36,577 nt of DNA from Prolixibacteraceae bacterium (GTDB lineage Bacteria > Bacteroidota > Bacteroidia > Bacteroidales > Prolixibacteraceae). The position numbers and the translations under genes are program-made. Each line of letters opens with the position of its first letter. Positions within the stretch are counted from its first letter, which is position 1. The notes under the pieces were generated by a model. That model was not told the DNA's origin. It searched no databases and saw only the letters and a program-made list of their open reading frames with translations. Below, one piece after another: positions 1 through 8,309 of this stretch. The stretch covers positions 29,967-66,543 of the forward strand of contig DPRM01000148.1 of NCBI GenBank assembly GCA_003537645.1. The letters are read 5' to 3'.

Positions 1-55
1 ATAGGCTTAGCTTTGAATAACGCTATCTCCAAATTGAAACATTCATATTCTTTGC

Positions 56-72
56 TCCCGATTAAATCGGGA
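56..72. repeat. 8-bp perfect palindrome downstream of aroA
   Basis: The arms TCCCGATT and AATCGGGA flank a single A. It lies in the 104 bases after the aroA stop codon, where I see no gene. There is no T-run on either side, so it is not a clear terminator. Its TCCCG...CGGGACA form resembles the hairpin at 18527-18544, and both may belong to one dispersed hairpin family. Confidence 0.5.
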
Positions 73-104
73 CAGGCTGTGTGCTTTAGCTGACGGATAG
101 CTGC

Positions 105-1340
105 CTAATCCATTTCTTTCACCTCAAACCCCACCCTTTTCAAATCATCCCAAAATCCCGGATAGGATTTGGTAATTACCATCGGATCGAGGATTGCCAC
201 CGGGCCATAAATCTGGCAGGCCGGGGCAAAAGCCAGCGCCATGCGGTGATCGTGGTAGGTTTCAATTTCAGGAACAGTCTGTTTTTCTAGCGGGAAAGTG
301 CCATCCCATTTCAGTTCCCCATGAGCAGGTTCTGTAATTCGGGCGCCGAATTTGGCCAGTTCGTCCTGAAGGGCTGCGATGCGGTTGGTTTCTTTTATTT
401 TCAGAGTTTCCAATCCGGTGAAATGAAACGGGATATGTTTCATCACGCACAAAACAGCGAAAGTCTGCGCCACATCGGGGTTTTCAATAAAATTGAGATT
501 TAAATTCTTGGGCAATGGCTTGCCGTTCTTTACCAATCGCGAACCTTTTTCGGTTGCAACGGTGTCAATTCCCAATTCCTGAAACCATTTGGCGATCTGG
601 GCATCGCCCTGCAAACTTTCAGTGGTTAGCCCAATTAGTTCCACATCCACATCATCGGCCAAAACAGCCATTTCGTACCAGTACGATGCCCCCGACCAGT
701 CGGCCTCCACCGAAAACGGACGGGCTTTGTATTGTTGCTCAGCGATGCGGATTTCGTTTCCTTTCCACACAGATTGCACACCGAATTGCTCCATCAGTTT
801 CAGTGTCATTTCGATATAAGGGCGCGAGGTGATTTTATTTTTCAGGCGAAGAGTTAAACCACCTTCCAGTGTTGGCGCAATCATTAGTAAAGCCGAAATA
901 TACTGACTGCTCACACTTCCGTCGAGTTCCAAAACACAGCCTTTCAGGTGTGAACCAAAGATTTTCAGCGGCGGGAAACCGTCGTTTTCGAGGTATTCGA
1001 TTTTTGCCCCAAGTTTATTCAGCGCATCAACCAAAATGCCGATTGGCCGTTGTTTCATCCGGTCGGAACCAGTTAGAGTCCATTCTCCCACAATTTGCGA
1101 AAGAAATGCGGTGAGGAAACGCATCGCAGTTCCGGCATGGCCAATGTCAAATTGATTTGTGTTGGAGTTAAAAACCTTTTCCATCACCCGGGTATCGTCG
1201 CTGTCCGAAAGGTTTTCAATCGGGTACGGACTGTAACTCAGCGCATGAATAACCAATGCGCGGTTGGCCACACTTTTCGATCCGGGAAGAACAATACTTC
1301 CCTTCAGGGTTTTATCGGATTTGGAAACGAGATATTTCAT
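105..1340 (-). CDS. aroA: 3-phosphoshikimate 1-carboxyvinyltransferase (EPSP synthase)
   Basis: Joins shikimate 3-phosphate and PEP to give EPSP, step six of the cytoplasmic chorismate pathway. The 411-residue product has the family landmarks: an N-terminal LPGSKSVANRALV phosphate-binding segment, GHAGTAMRF (the position of the classical GNAGTAMRP loop), SSQYISALLM, KIKETNRI, YHDHRMALAFA and a C-terminal ITKSYPGFWDDL. An upstream in-frame ATG would add 23 non-homologous residues, so the start at 1340, giving MKYLVSKSDK, is preferred. It follows aroB by 95 bases on the same strand and is probably co-transcribed with it. The loop has His for Asn and Phe for Pro relative to the E. coli form. From memory, Phe at this place is common in Bacteroidota enzymes, so it does not by itself imply drug resistance. 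Confidence 0.96.
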   Translation of the reverse strand: MKYLVSKSDKTLKGSIVLPGSKSVANRALVIHALSYSPYPIENLSDSDDTRVMEKVFNSNTNQFDIGHAGTAMRFLTAFLSQIVGEWTLTGSDRMKQRPIGILVDALNKLGAKIEYLENDGFPPLKIFGSHLKGCVLELDGSVSSQYISALLMIAPTLEGGLTLRLKNKITSRPYIEMTLKLMEQFGVQSVWKGNEIRIAEQQYKARPFSVEADWSGASYWYEMAVLADDVDVELIGLTTESLQGDAQIAKWFQELGIDTVATEKGSRLVKNGKPLPKNLNLNFIENPDVAQTFAVLCVMKHIPFHFTGLETLKIKETNRIAALQDELAKFGARITEPAHGELKWDGTFPLEKQTVPEIETYHDHRMALAFAPACQIYGPVAILDPMVITKSYPGFWDDLKRVGFEVKEMD

Positions 1341-1382
1341 GTGTGAAAAGATAATATACTGTAGATGAAAGATTTTAGACCC

Positions 1383-1438
1383 AAGTATCAAGTATTGAGT
1401 ATCAAGCAAAAAATTCTGATACTTGAATCTTGATACTA
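1383..1438. repeat. TATCAAG-type intergenic repeat after aroB
   Basis: Three copies of the motif AGTATCAAG or AAGTATCAAG on one side face CTGATACTTG and CTTGATACT on the other, forming an imperfect inverted repeat. It overlaps the aroB stop codon (1436-1438). The same words recur at 20875-20964 after the first CoA ligase gene. It is probably a dispersed, non-coding, intra-operon element. Confidence 0.65.
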
Positions 1439-2503
1439 TTTAAGCATTCTGTAGTACTCCAGTGCATCAAAAATCAATTCTTTAGGGCAATCAACATTGA
1501 TTTCGACTTTCCCGATTTCAGGAATGAGCGTGAAGTTGATGCGTTTGCCTTCGTTCTTTTTATCGTGGGTCATCAGTTGGTACAAAGCTTCAAAATCGCT
1601 TTCCTGAATTTCAAATTTTCCGTATTTGGCAAGCAGCCACGAAGAAATGCTGTTGAGTTCATCCCAGCCCAGTCCGCATTGTTTCACCGATAAATAAAGC
1701 TCGGCAATCATGCCATAAACCACAGCATAACCGTGCAAAATAGGGCGACCGGTTTTCATGGCATAACTTTCAAAAGCATGGCCAATGGTGTGCCCAAAAT
1801 TCAAGGCTTTCCGTATATTTTGCTCGGTCAGGTCGTTCAGCACATGCCATTCTTTAATAGCAACCGAATGAGCAATTATTTCCTGAAGTACATCGTAATC
1901 AATATTTTCCATATCAAATTCCAGCAACTCATCCCAGTGTTCGCGGCTTTTAATCAGGCCGTGTTTGAGCATCTCGGCATAACCCGAAAGAAAGTTTTCA
2001 TGGTCAATTGTTTTCAGAAAATTAGTATTGATAATGACCGAATTGGGCTCCATAAAAACGCCGATTTCGTTTTTCAGGCCATTGAAATTGAAGCCGGTTT
2101 TTCCCCCGATTGAAGCATCGACCTGCGCAAGTAGTGTCGTCGGGATATTCACGAAGTCCATTCCACGTTTGAAAGTAGAAGCAGCAAAACCACCCAGATC
2201 GGTGAGCATTCCCCCGCCAATATTGATGAGCAGCGATTTGCGGTCGGCGCCGTTGTTGCTCATAAAATCCCAAACCAGCCCAACCGATTGTATATTTTTG
2301 TTTTCTTCGCCTGAAGGAATCGCTGTGTACTTAATTGAAAACTCGTCGATTACAGTCTGAATCAATGGAAGGCAAAAACCTGCGGCGTTTTGCTCGGTTA
2401 GTAAAAATACTTTTCCTGAAGGATAATTTCGAACAATTTTTTGAAGTTCATCTTCAATATGCTGCGAAAAGACGATATTTGAGTGTACTTTTGAATCTGT
2501 CAT
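1436..2503 (-). CDS. aroB: 3-dehydroquinate synthase
   Basis: Converts DAHP to 3-dehydroquinate using NAD and a divalent metal, the second step of the shikimate pathway in the cytoplasm. The 355-residue protein shows the NAD-binding IGGGMLTDLGGFAAS segment, RGMDFVNIPTTLLAQVDASIGGKTG and NEIGVF. The metal and active-site helix reads ALNFGHTIGHAFE, followed by LHGYAVVYGM. The start at 2503 gives MTDSKVHSN; an ATG 33 bases further upstream adds an unlikely extension. aroA follows on the same strand. The 87-base gap to the divergent gene at 2591 should hold its promoter, but I could not assign clean -33 and -7 boxes there. The dispersed repeat at 1383-1438 overlaps the stop codon. Confidence 0.96.
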   Translation of the reverse strand: MTDSKVHSNIVFSQHIEDELQKIVRNYPSGKVFLLTEQNAAGFCLPLIQTVIDEFSIKYTAIPSGEENKNIQSVGLVWDFMSNNGADRKSLLINIGGGMLTDLGGFAASTFKRGMDFVNIPTTLLAQVDASIGGKTGFNFNGLKNEIGVFMEPNSVIINTNFLKTIDHENFLSGYAEMLKHGLIKSREHWDELLEFDMENIDYDVLQEIIAHSVAIKEWHVLNDLTEQNIRKALNFGHTIGHAFESYAMKTGRPILHGYAVVYGMIAELYLSVKQCGLGWDELNSISSWLLAKYGKFEIQESDFEALYQLMTHDKKNEGKRINFTLIPEIGKVEINVDCPKELIFDALEYYRMLK

Positions 2504-2590
2504 AAAGTATAAAATTAACTTCGGCAAAGTTAACAAAGCTTAGAATTCGTCAGCAAAAAGGCCTGAATATTTACAATTTTATAAGCAATC

Positions 2591-3049
2591 ATGGAAATTT
2601 CGAATCAAAAAAGAAGCAAAAGAATAAAACAGACATTCAATATTATTGGCATTGCAATCGTACTGATCGGCCTTGCATTTCTTTGGTTAAAGCTGGATAC
2701 TGCGGTTTTAATTACTGCGGGCGTGTTCGCAATCTATGTTGGAATTTCGCAGTTTGCCAATCTTTGTTACGTTTCTTTCAGCACGAACAACGGAAAAATT
2801 CTGATCAGGTATTACCCTATTATTTCTTTGCTGAAAAAAGAATACGAGTCGGTTGAATTTGCGCATCAGTCGTTGGTTAACTTCCAGATTGAAAGATCGA
2901 TGGGATTTGCCGATCTCTCAATTGCAATAAAAACCAAGCGCGGAATTGCCGAATATCCGTCAATCAGCCTGGCAGCAATGAGTAAAGACGAAATTGAACA
3001 AATTAGTTTAACTTTATCTGAAATCAGGAAAAATAACCGGAAGGGGTAA
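2591..3049 (+). CDS. Small membrane protein, unknown function
   Basis: A 152-residue protein that I do not recognise as a named family. A basic N-terminus (residues 1-17) precedes two hydrophobic segments at about 18-37 and 39-58, which should be two membrane helices. The remaining hundred residues form an alternating beta-strand-like soluble domain followed by a C-terminal helix (SKDEIEQISLTLSEI). That layout, two helices plus a PH-like cytoplasmic domain, is common among small bacterial PH-domain membrane proteins, but the assignment is only an inference from shape. The gene ends 20 bases before dprA on the same strand and is probably co-transcribed with it. It is divergent from aroB. Confidence 0.75.
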   Translation: MEISNQKRSKRIKQTFNIIGIAIVLIGLAFLWLKLDTAVLITAGVFAIYVGISQFANLCYVSFSTNNGKILIRYYPIISLLKKEYESVEFAHQSLVNFQIERSMGFADLSIAIKTKRGIAEYPSISLAAMSKDEIEQISLTLSEIRKNNRKG

Positions 3050-3069
3050 TTATATTACGTTATCAATAG

Positions 3070-4179
3070 ATGGAGAACACCGAAAATCTCGAATATAAGA
3101 TAGCAATTTCGCTGATTCCCGGAATAGGAGCAGTGACCGCCCGTAACCTGATTGCCTACATCGGGAGTGTTGAGGGTGTTTTTCAGGAAAAAGAGAAAAA
3201 CCTGATGAAAATACCCGGAGTAGGCGAGGTGAATGCACAAAGAGTTGTGAGACAGGATGTGCTTGAACGCGCCAAACGAGAAGTTGAATTTATCCTGAAA
3301 AACAAAATAACCACATACTTTTATCTGGACGACAACTACCCTGCCCGACTGAAAAACTGTAGTGATGCTCCGATCATTCTGTTTTATAGAGGAAATGCCA
3401 ATTTGAATGAGCGGCGGATTATTTCGGTTGTTGGAACCCGCAATGCCACCAGCTATGGAAAAGAGTTGTGCGATGAGCTGATCAGCAATATTTCGCAACG
3501 CAGTTACCCGCTGCTCGTAGTTTCGGGACTTGCCTACGGAATTGATGTTCATGCCCACAAAGCCTGCCTGAAATACGATATTCCGACAGTGGGCGTATTT
3601 GCTCACGGCCTTGATACAATCTACCCGGCGCTCCATGCACCCGTGGCAGCCAAAATGCTCGAAAAAGGTGGATTGATTACCGATTTCATCAGCAGCACTA
3701 AAATCGACCGGCAGAATTTTCTGCGCCGCAACCGTATTATTGCTGGCCTGGCCGATGCGACAATTATTGTTGAAAGCGCTGAAAAAGGCGGCGCGCTGGT
3801 GACTGCCGATATTGCCAATTCGTACAACCGCGACGTGTTTGCCTTTCCCGGCCGCAGCAACGACCCTTTCTCGAAGGGCTGCAACAAGCTGATAAAACTG
3901 AATGAAGCGGTGTTAATTGAAAATCTGGCCGACATTGAAAAAGCAATGAACTGGGATGTAAAAACTCCTTCAGCCAAAATAGTGCAGACTTCGTTGTTTG
4001 TTGAGTTAAGTGCTGAAGAAGAAAAGATTATCAACCTCTTAAAAGGCGGAGACCGGTTTGTTGATGAAATAACGATTGAAACACAATTGCCAATGAGCAA
4101 AGTTTCGTCAACGCTACTCGGCCTCGAATTTAAAGGAATGGTGATTAGCCTGCCCGGGAAAATGTACAGGTTAAAATAA
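3070..4179 (+). CDS. dprA: DNA-processing protein DprA
   Basis: Binds incoming single-stranded DNA and loads RecA during natural transformation; it is also kept in many bacteria not known to be competent. The 369-residue protein has an N-terminal helix-hairpin-helix region (about 14-60), with LIPGIGAVTARNL and KIPGVGEVNAQ, then the extended Rossmann DprA core (about 115-285). Core signatures are VVGTRNATSYG, VSGLAYGIDVHAHKA, GVFAHGLDTIYP, NFLRRNRIIAGLAD, ESAEKGGALVTADIA and FPGR. The C-terminal winged-helix-like domain (about 305-369) is present, so the protein is full length. It begins 20 bases after the small membrane protein gene and is convergent with the hepT/mntA pair 11 bases downstream. 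Confidence 0.96.
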   Translation: MENTENLEYKIAISLIPGIGAVTARNLIAYIGSVEGVFQEKEKNLMKIPGVGEVNAQRVVRQDVLERAKREVEFILKNKITTYFYLDDNYPARLKNCSDAPIILFYRGNANLNERRIISVVGTRNATSYGKELCDELISNISQRSYPLLVVSGLAYGIDVHAHKACLKYDIPTVGVFAHGLDTIYPALHAPVAAKMLEKGGLITDFISSTKIDRQNFLRRNRIIAGLADATIIVESAEKGGALVTADIANSYNRDVFAFPGRSNDPFSKGCNKLIKLNEAVLIENLADIEKAMNWDVKTPSAKIVQTSLFVELSAEEEKIINLLKGGDRFVDEITIETQLPMSKVSSTLLGLEFKGMVISLPGKMYRLK

Positions 4180-4190
4180 GCAGGTAAAAT

Positions 4191-4529
4191 TTAGCTTTCA
4201 ATAAGCCTATCGACTTCTCCTTTTAGTTTTGGTAGATGAACCATGATTATTCCCCAGATATTTTCATCTGAAACGGTATCATAACCGTGAATAATCTGAT
4301 TTCTTAACCCGACGATTCTCCTTGCATTTTCAATATAAAATTCCTGGTCCTCCTTCAAAATTCGGTTCATTGCTTCACCAATAATTTCGAGGACGCGTTC
4401 AACAGCACGTTTTAAAAGAACATTATTTGCATACTCCTCAAATCGCATTTCACGACCTACAAAAAAAGAATCAATTTCCTCAATCGCAAACTTAATGTCG
4501 TAGAGACTTTTAAGCACTTTTTCGTTCAT
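4191..4529 (-). CDS. hepT: HEPN-domain RNase toxin, HepT-like (DUF86)
   Basis: A 112-residue HEPN RNase-type toxin. Near the C-terminus is RNQIIHGY (residues 76-83), the R-x4-H-x-Y motif of this family: the Arg and His are the catalytic pair, and the Tyr is the residue modified by the cognate MNT enzyme in characterised HepT/MntA systems. The start at 4529 (MNEKVLKSL) is chosen; an in-frame ATG at 4553 would add eight residues. It overlaps the end of the mntA-like gene by 20 bases, the usual arrangement with antitoxin first. The motif is intact, so the toxin looks functional. The pair lies convergent to dprA. Confidence 0.9.
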   Translation of the reverse strand: MNEKVLKSLYDIKFAIEEIDSFFVGREMRFEEYANNVLLKRAVERVLEIIGEAMNRILKEDQEFYIENARRIVGLRNQIIHGYDTVSDENIWGIIMVHLPKLKGEVDRLIES

Positions 4530-4821
4530 AAACCAACTGTTTTTCCCGATCAATAACTCTTCTGAAAATAGGATTTTTTATTGCTTGATTTTCAATCAAA
4601 TCAACAGACCTGCCGAATAAAGATTCCAATTGCTCTTTAAAGTCCATATAATTGTCAAAATAGGCTAATAAATCAACCTGACTAAACTGCACCAGAAAAT
4701 CAATATCGCTTGATTCATTGAACTGATTAGTAAGCGCTGATCCAAAAACATACAACTGATTAACCTTATGATTTTCACAAAGTTCAAATAATCTGTCAGT
4801 ATTTTGCTCAATAATTCCCAT
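4510..4821 (-). CDS. mntA: MNT-type nucleotidyltransferase antitoxin
   Basis: A 103-residue minimal nucleotidyltransferase. The GSALTNQFNESSDID segment (Gly27, Ser28, Asp39, Asp41) is the GS-x10-DxD motif of MNT enzymes and carries the metal-binding acidic residues. In studied systems the enzyme transfers AMP to the Tyr of the HEPN toxin motif and so silences it. Here the gene precedes and overlaps hepT by 20 bases. A third conserved acidic position is probably the Asp in SVDLIEN. A TAGATTTG string just before the ATG matches the Bacteroidota -7 consensus, but no -33 box is seen at the right distance, so the promoter is left open. Confidence 0.9.
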   Translation of the reverse strand: MGIIEQNTDRLFELCENHKVNQLYVFGSALTNQFNESSDIDFLVQFSQVDLLAYFDNYMDFKEQLESLFGRSVDLIENQAIKNPIFRRVIDREKQLVYERKSA

Positions 4822-4845
4822 TTCACAAATCTAAAAAATAAGTTG

Positions 4846-5499
4846 CTACTTTTTCAGAAAAACCACACCCGGCCCCAGATTTAGGTGAAAAGCCAAATTG
4901 TAAACGTCAGAATTTCCATTTGCAATTTCTATCGACGAATAGGCAAAGGTGGTTTTAACTTCAGCATTGATATAAAACCTGCTTCCCAGATAGAACGGTT
5001 TACTCACAGCGAAATTCACAACCGGCCCCGAAATAAAATAGCCCATATCCATTTCGTTGCCGGTATCGCCAAATTCGAGTCCACGTATTTTCGATTCGGG
5101 ATGCGACAGAATAACACCTGCCCCGACTCGGACACGAACAAATTTCTTCTGAAATACCCGATTGAACATGAGCATATTAAAGCCATGAGAAATATTGTAT
5201 TTCTGAATTTCAGGAGTTGTATTGCTCAAATAAAGCTTGTGGTGAATTACCTCAAATTCCCATGCTTTACCGGCTTCCCAGCGTGAGAAACGCCAGTCCC
5301 AGTAAACCGGCAAAACGAACGGCTCGGTATCAAATCGCGCCCATAGTTTAATATCCTGAAAACCTTCCTGCCTGATTATTAACGGCATCGGAACATTGAA
5401 AACCTGCCCTCCGTGCAACTCGAAACTCCATCGTGTTTGGGCATTTGTAATTGGCGATATAAATAGGATGAGTAATAATATTGCAAAAGTTTTTCGCAT
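4846..5499 (-). CDS. Exported protein, probable outer-membrane beta-barrel
   Basis: A 217-residue protein of unknown role. The start at 5499 gives MRKTFAILLLILFISPITNAQ, a clear Sec signal peptide with cleavage expected after about residue 20; the longer upstream reading lacks this. The mature part is rich in alternating aromatic and glycine-containing strands (for example GGQVFNVPMPL, FRVRVGAGVILSH, YFISGPVVNFAVSKPFYLGSRFYINAEVKTTFAYSS), as expected for a small outer-membrane barrel. The last strand ends GPGVVFLKK rather than in an aromatic residue, which is slightly atypical. It is 148 bases from the PKD protein gene on the same strand, separated by a terminator, and so is probably a separate transcript. 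Confidence 0.75.
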   Translation of the reverse strand: MRKTFAILLLILFISPITNAQTRWSFELHGGQVFNVPMPLIIRQEGFQDIKLWARFDTEPFVLPVYWDWRFSRWEAGKAWEFEVIHHKLYLSNTTPEIQKYNISHGFNMLMFNRVFQKKFVRVRVGAGVILSHPESKIRGLEFGDTGNEMDMGYFISGPVVNFAVSKPFYLGSRFYINAEVKTTFAYSSIEIANGNSDVYNLAFHLNLGPGVVFLKK

Positions 5500-5597
5500 T
5501 GTTACATATACGAATATTGCTCCGGAAAAGGTATATGAACAATACTTCAGCAAGGCAGAATTATAATCCGGAAATTTTTCTGAAATACAGGATATAA

Positions 5598-5627
5598 AAA
5601 ATGCGGAAGTTGAAGCCCCCGCATTTT
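5598..5627 (-). terminator. Intrinsic terminator of the PKD-protein gene
   Basis: The arms AAAATGCGG and CCGCATTTT form a 9-bp stem with a 12-nt loop. Read on the minus strand, the stem ends in a run of six T. It begins 20 bases after the stop codon of the PKD/T9SS gene at 5648. Confidence 0.85.
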
Positions 5628-5647
5628 ACAAGTCTAATTTTTCTGTT

Positions 5648-7672
5648 TTATTTAACGAGTTTCTCTACCTTAATTATCTGATTACCTGACCGTATCTTAC
5701 AAAGATAAATTCCCTGACGGAGAGAATTTACATTCAGACCGATCTGTTGTCCGGATTCAACATCAAAGAAATTCTGAAGTGATACTCTTTTACCTGCAAG
5801 ATCGCTGATTTCAACCTGCATTTCATTCAGGCGTTTTCCTGAATACTGAATATTGAGTACATCGCTGATAGGGTTCGGGAACAGTTTCACCGCAGGCAAT
5901 TCTATTTCAGGATTTAGCTTTGTAGCGATGGTTTTCATCGAAATATTTTCGGAATAAACTTCATTGCCCGAAGCATCTTTCAAAATCAGATTCGATGCGC
6001 CTGAACCGCAATTGATCAGCGAGAGGGCTATTGAATCTCCTTTCACGACCGAACCATCGCAAAGCCGCCACTCTACTGTATAATCAGGATTCGCTTTTTC
6101 AACCTGAACCATTAATTTATCGCGACTGCCGCTAACGGTCCAGTTCACCGGAATCTCGGTAATTGTTCCATCCGAATTGAAAATAAACGTGGTTGAAATA
6201 TGAGTTCCATCGGGAGCTATTGCCTTTACAGAATATGAATTTGTAGGGCAAAGGCCTTTAACCTCCGGCCCTTCGGTTCCATCCGACCATTTGTAGTTAC
6301 TGGCCTGTATGAGCGAATCTTTCATGTAAACATGAGCCTTTGCCCATCCTGCGCACGACGACATTTGGGGAGGATAAAACGATTCAATTTTCATGGTATA
6401 ATAACGAGCCGGCTTGTCGTAAACTGTATCAACCGGGAAATTAGAAACATAAACAGGCTGGCAGAAAGTACTTTGGCAACCATCGGCGGTGTAAATGGTA
6501 AGGCAAACTTTCTGTACCGGTTTAAAAATATCGAAGGTTACTACCGGTTCAGCATCGGTACTGGTACTCCCATCCTCGAATTGCCACAAACGACTTTCAA
6601 CTTTGCCTTGCGAAACATCTAAGAATCTGAATGCTGCTACTTCCGGAAAGGTAATTAAATCGGTAACACGATAATATTTAAACAGGGCTTCGCATTGTAC
6701 CGTTGTGTCAACCGGCATTTGATCCATATAAATATTGATGGTCTGGCTCACTGTTGCAATACAACCTGTGGTTGTTTTAACCGTTAAAGTAACAGTTCTG
6801 AATGGATTTGGGAAGCCAACCGTACTGTCTTTCAGAATCGGGAAATCGAAAATGTGCATCGGATTTGGTTCATTGCTGGTTTTTCCGTCGCCAAAATCCC
6901 AATTCCATTCAACGGGTTCGGGCCAGGCTTTCGAATAAAAATCAAGCACCAATGCAGGCGCAAATGTCTGTACTTTGTGATTGACAGTGAATCCGAAATT
7001 TGTTTCGCAATAGACCGGATCAATCACTGGTATATTTGGATCGACAATATAAACGGCATCGCAGAAAGTTTCAGTAACCTCATCTGTGCCGGTTACTGAC
7101 AGGCACACTTTCCATTCAGTTCTTGAAAAATCGAAAGTTACAGCCGGTTCTCTTTCTGTGCTGGTTTTTCCATTTCCAAATTCCCATAAATACTTAAGTG
7201 AATCACCTTCAGAAAGATTGGTTAACTGAAACGAAGCCGTACCTGCAATGCTGTCGTAAGCTGTTTGATAGTACTTAAACCTGGCCGTAGTCATCGGATT
7301 ATTGTGCGAAGTTCCATCGAAAATATTAATTGTTTCTGAATAGAAACTTTTGCAACTGTCAGCAGTCAGGATAGTAAGACTAACTGTACGATAAGGGCTT
7401 ATCTTAACAGTTGGGCCTCCAACAGGGTGGATAAAAACGTACATCGGATTTTGCTCGTTGCTGGTATTTCCATCGCCAAAATCCCAAAACCAACGAATTC
7501 CGTTTCCCTCAGAGCGATCGTGAAAATTAATGGCTGTTGCCGGAACAAGTGTTTTTATGGAATCGTTTACCGCATATTTAAAAGCAGCCCTGCAATTGCC
7601 ATCAGGAATAAATGCTTGTGCAGTAGTTATCAAACCCGATAACACCAACGCAAAAAGTAAAATTTTTCTCAT
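5648..7672 (-). CDS. Secreted four-PKD-domain protein with T9SS sorting domain
   Basis: A 674-residue secreted protein. The start at 7672 gives MRKILLFALVLSGLITTAQA, a Sec signal peptide. Four PKD-type modules follow at about 27-118, 128-210, 220-315 and 325-420, with signatures WDFGDGNTSNEQNP, WEFGNGKTSTEREP, WDFGDGKTSNEPNP and WQFEDGSTSTDAEP. After a less well-defined region of about 170 residues, the last 77 residues match a type A Por-secretion sorting domain: KLFPNPISDVLNIQYSG, ISDLAGKRV and SLRQGIYLCKIRSGNQII. The protein should therefore cross the outer membrane by the type IX system and be anchored or released. PKD proteins often mediate carbohydrate or surface contacts; no catalytic domain is seen. 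The modules follow an A-B-A-B pattern. A terminator follows at 5598-5627. Confidence 0.93.
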   Translation of the reverse strand: MRKILLFALVLSGLITTAQAFIPDGNCRAAFKYAVNDSIKTLVPATAINFHDRSEGNGIRWFWDFGDGNTSNEQNPMYVFIHPVGGPTVKISPYRTVSLTILTADSCKSFYSETINIFDGTSHNNPMTTARFKYYQTAYDSIAGTASFQLTNLSEGDSLKYLWEFGNGKTSTEREPAVTFDFSRTEWKVCLSVTGTDEVTETFCDAVYIVDPNIPVIDPVYCETNFGFTVNHKVQTFAPALVLDFYSKAWPEPVEWNWDFGDGKTSNEPNPMHIFDFPILKDSTVGFPNPFRTVTLTVKTTTGCIATVSQTINIYMDQMPVDTTVQCEALFKYYRVTDLITFPEVAAFRFLDVSQGKVESRLWQFEDGSTSTDAEPVVTFDIFKPVQKVCLTIYTADGCQSTFCQPVYVSNFPVDTVYDKPARYYTMKIESFYPPQMSSCAGWAKAHVYMKDSLIQASNYKWSDGTEGPEVKGLCPTNSYSVKAIAPDGTHISTTFIFNSDGTITEIPVNWTVSGSRDKLMVQVEKANPDYTVEWRLCDGSVVKGDSIALSLINCGSGASNLILKDASGNEVYSENISMKTIATKLNPEIELPAVKLFPNPISDVLNIQYSGKRLNEMQVEISDLAGKRVSLQNFFDVESGQQIGLNVNSLRQGIYLCKIRSGNQIIKVEKLVK

Positions 7673-7784
7673 GGTAACAGTTTTTTGAACATTGATATCA
7701 CATAGACGTACCGATAGAAAAAAAGGTTGCGCGTTGAAACCTGAAAAAGAAATCAAAAATATTCAGAGTAAAAAGAAATTTATT

Positions 7785-8255
7785 CTACCTGTTATCAATC
7801 CTTTCGGGATACAAATCGTGGTTCATCATTCTGTATTCGGCCATTTGCACGTATTTGGTACCAGGCTTTCCGTAATTGCAATACGGGTCGATACTGAGAC
7901 CGCCACGTGGCAGAAATTTCCCCCAAACTTCGATGTATTTTGGATCCATCAGGGCAATCAGGTCTTTCATGATGATGTTCATGCAATCTTCGTGAAAGGC
8001 GCCGTGATTGCGAAAACTAAACAGGTACAACTTCAAACTTTTGCTTTCCACCATTTTGGTATCCGGAATGTAACTTAGATAAATAGTAGCAAAATCGGGC
8101 TGACCTGTAATTGGGCACAAACTGGTAAATTCCGGACAATTGAATTTCACCATCGTGTCGTTTTCGGGGTGTTTATTGTCGAAGCTTTCCAGCATTTCCG
8201 AAGAATATTCGAACAGGTATTTACTTTCGTTTCCGAGATTTTTTAATTCACTCAT
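7785..8255 (-). CDS. queF: NADPH-dependent 7-cyano-7-deazaguanine reductase (preQ0 reductase)
   Basis: Reduces the nitrile of preQ0 to the amine of preQ1 with NADPH, the last free-base step of queuosine synthesis. The 156-residue length is that of the single-domain type. Cys47 in LCPITGQPDF is the expected nucleophile forming the thioimide, and ESKSLKLYL (70-78) is the QueF family motif, followed by FRNHGAFHEDCM. The start at 8255 gives MSELKNLGNES, in preference to an ATG ten codons upstream. It lies 84 bases after queC on the same strand. That gap carries a dispersed repeat, but co-transcription with yhhQ and queC under the preQ1 riboswitch is likely. Confidence 0.95.
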   Translation of the reverse strand: MSELKNLGNESKYLFEYSSEMLESFDNKHPENDTMVKFNCPEFTSLCPITGQPDFATIYLSYIPDTKMVESKSLKLYLFSFRNHGAFHEDCMNIIMKDLIALMDPKYIEVWGKFLPRGGLSIDPYCNYGKPGTKYVQMAEYRMMNHDLYPERIDNR

Positions 8256-8271
8256 TGTTTTAAGTTTTATC

Positions 8272-8297
8272 TGCCACAAAGGCACTAAGACACAAAG
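8272..8297. repeat. TGCCACAAAGGCAC...GACACAAAG intergenic repeat
   Basis: The sequence TGCCACAAAGGCACTAAG followed by ACACAAAG lies between queC and queF. I recognise this word as a very common short intergenic repeat in Bacteroidota genomes, but there is only one copy in this window, so its repetitive nature is recalled rather than shown here. Confidence 0.5.
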
Positions 8298-8309
8298 TAT
8301 TGTTTTTTC

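Noticed and set aside
105..1340. Glyphosate-resistant EPSP synthase because of GHAGTAMRF
   Set aside because: Phe at this position is, as I recall, usual in Bacteroidota enzymes; one loop difference does not show resistance.
1383..1438. TATCAAG repeats considered as a CRISPR or IS end
   Set aside because: The repeats are too short and irregular, lack spacers, and no transposase or target-site duplication is visible.
3055..3636. 193-codon frame antisense to dprA
   Set aside because: dprA has all family motifs along this stretch; the opposite frame shows no domain and is a by-product of codon bias.
4191..4821. Phage-defence island around the HepT/MntA pair
   Set aside because: Neighbours are housekeeping genes (dprA, outer-membrane protein) with no restriction, CBASS or other defence genes; a lone toxin-antitoxin pair is the simpler reading.
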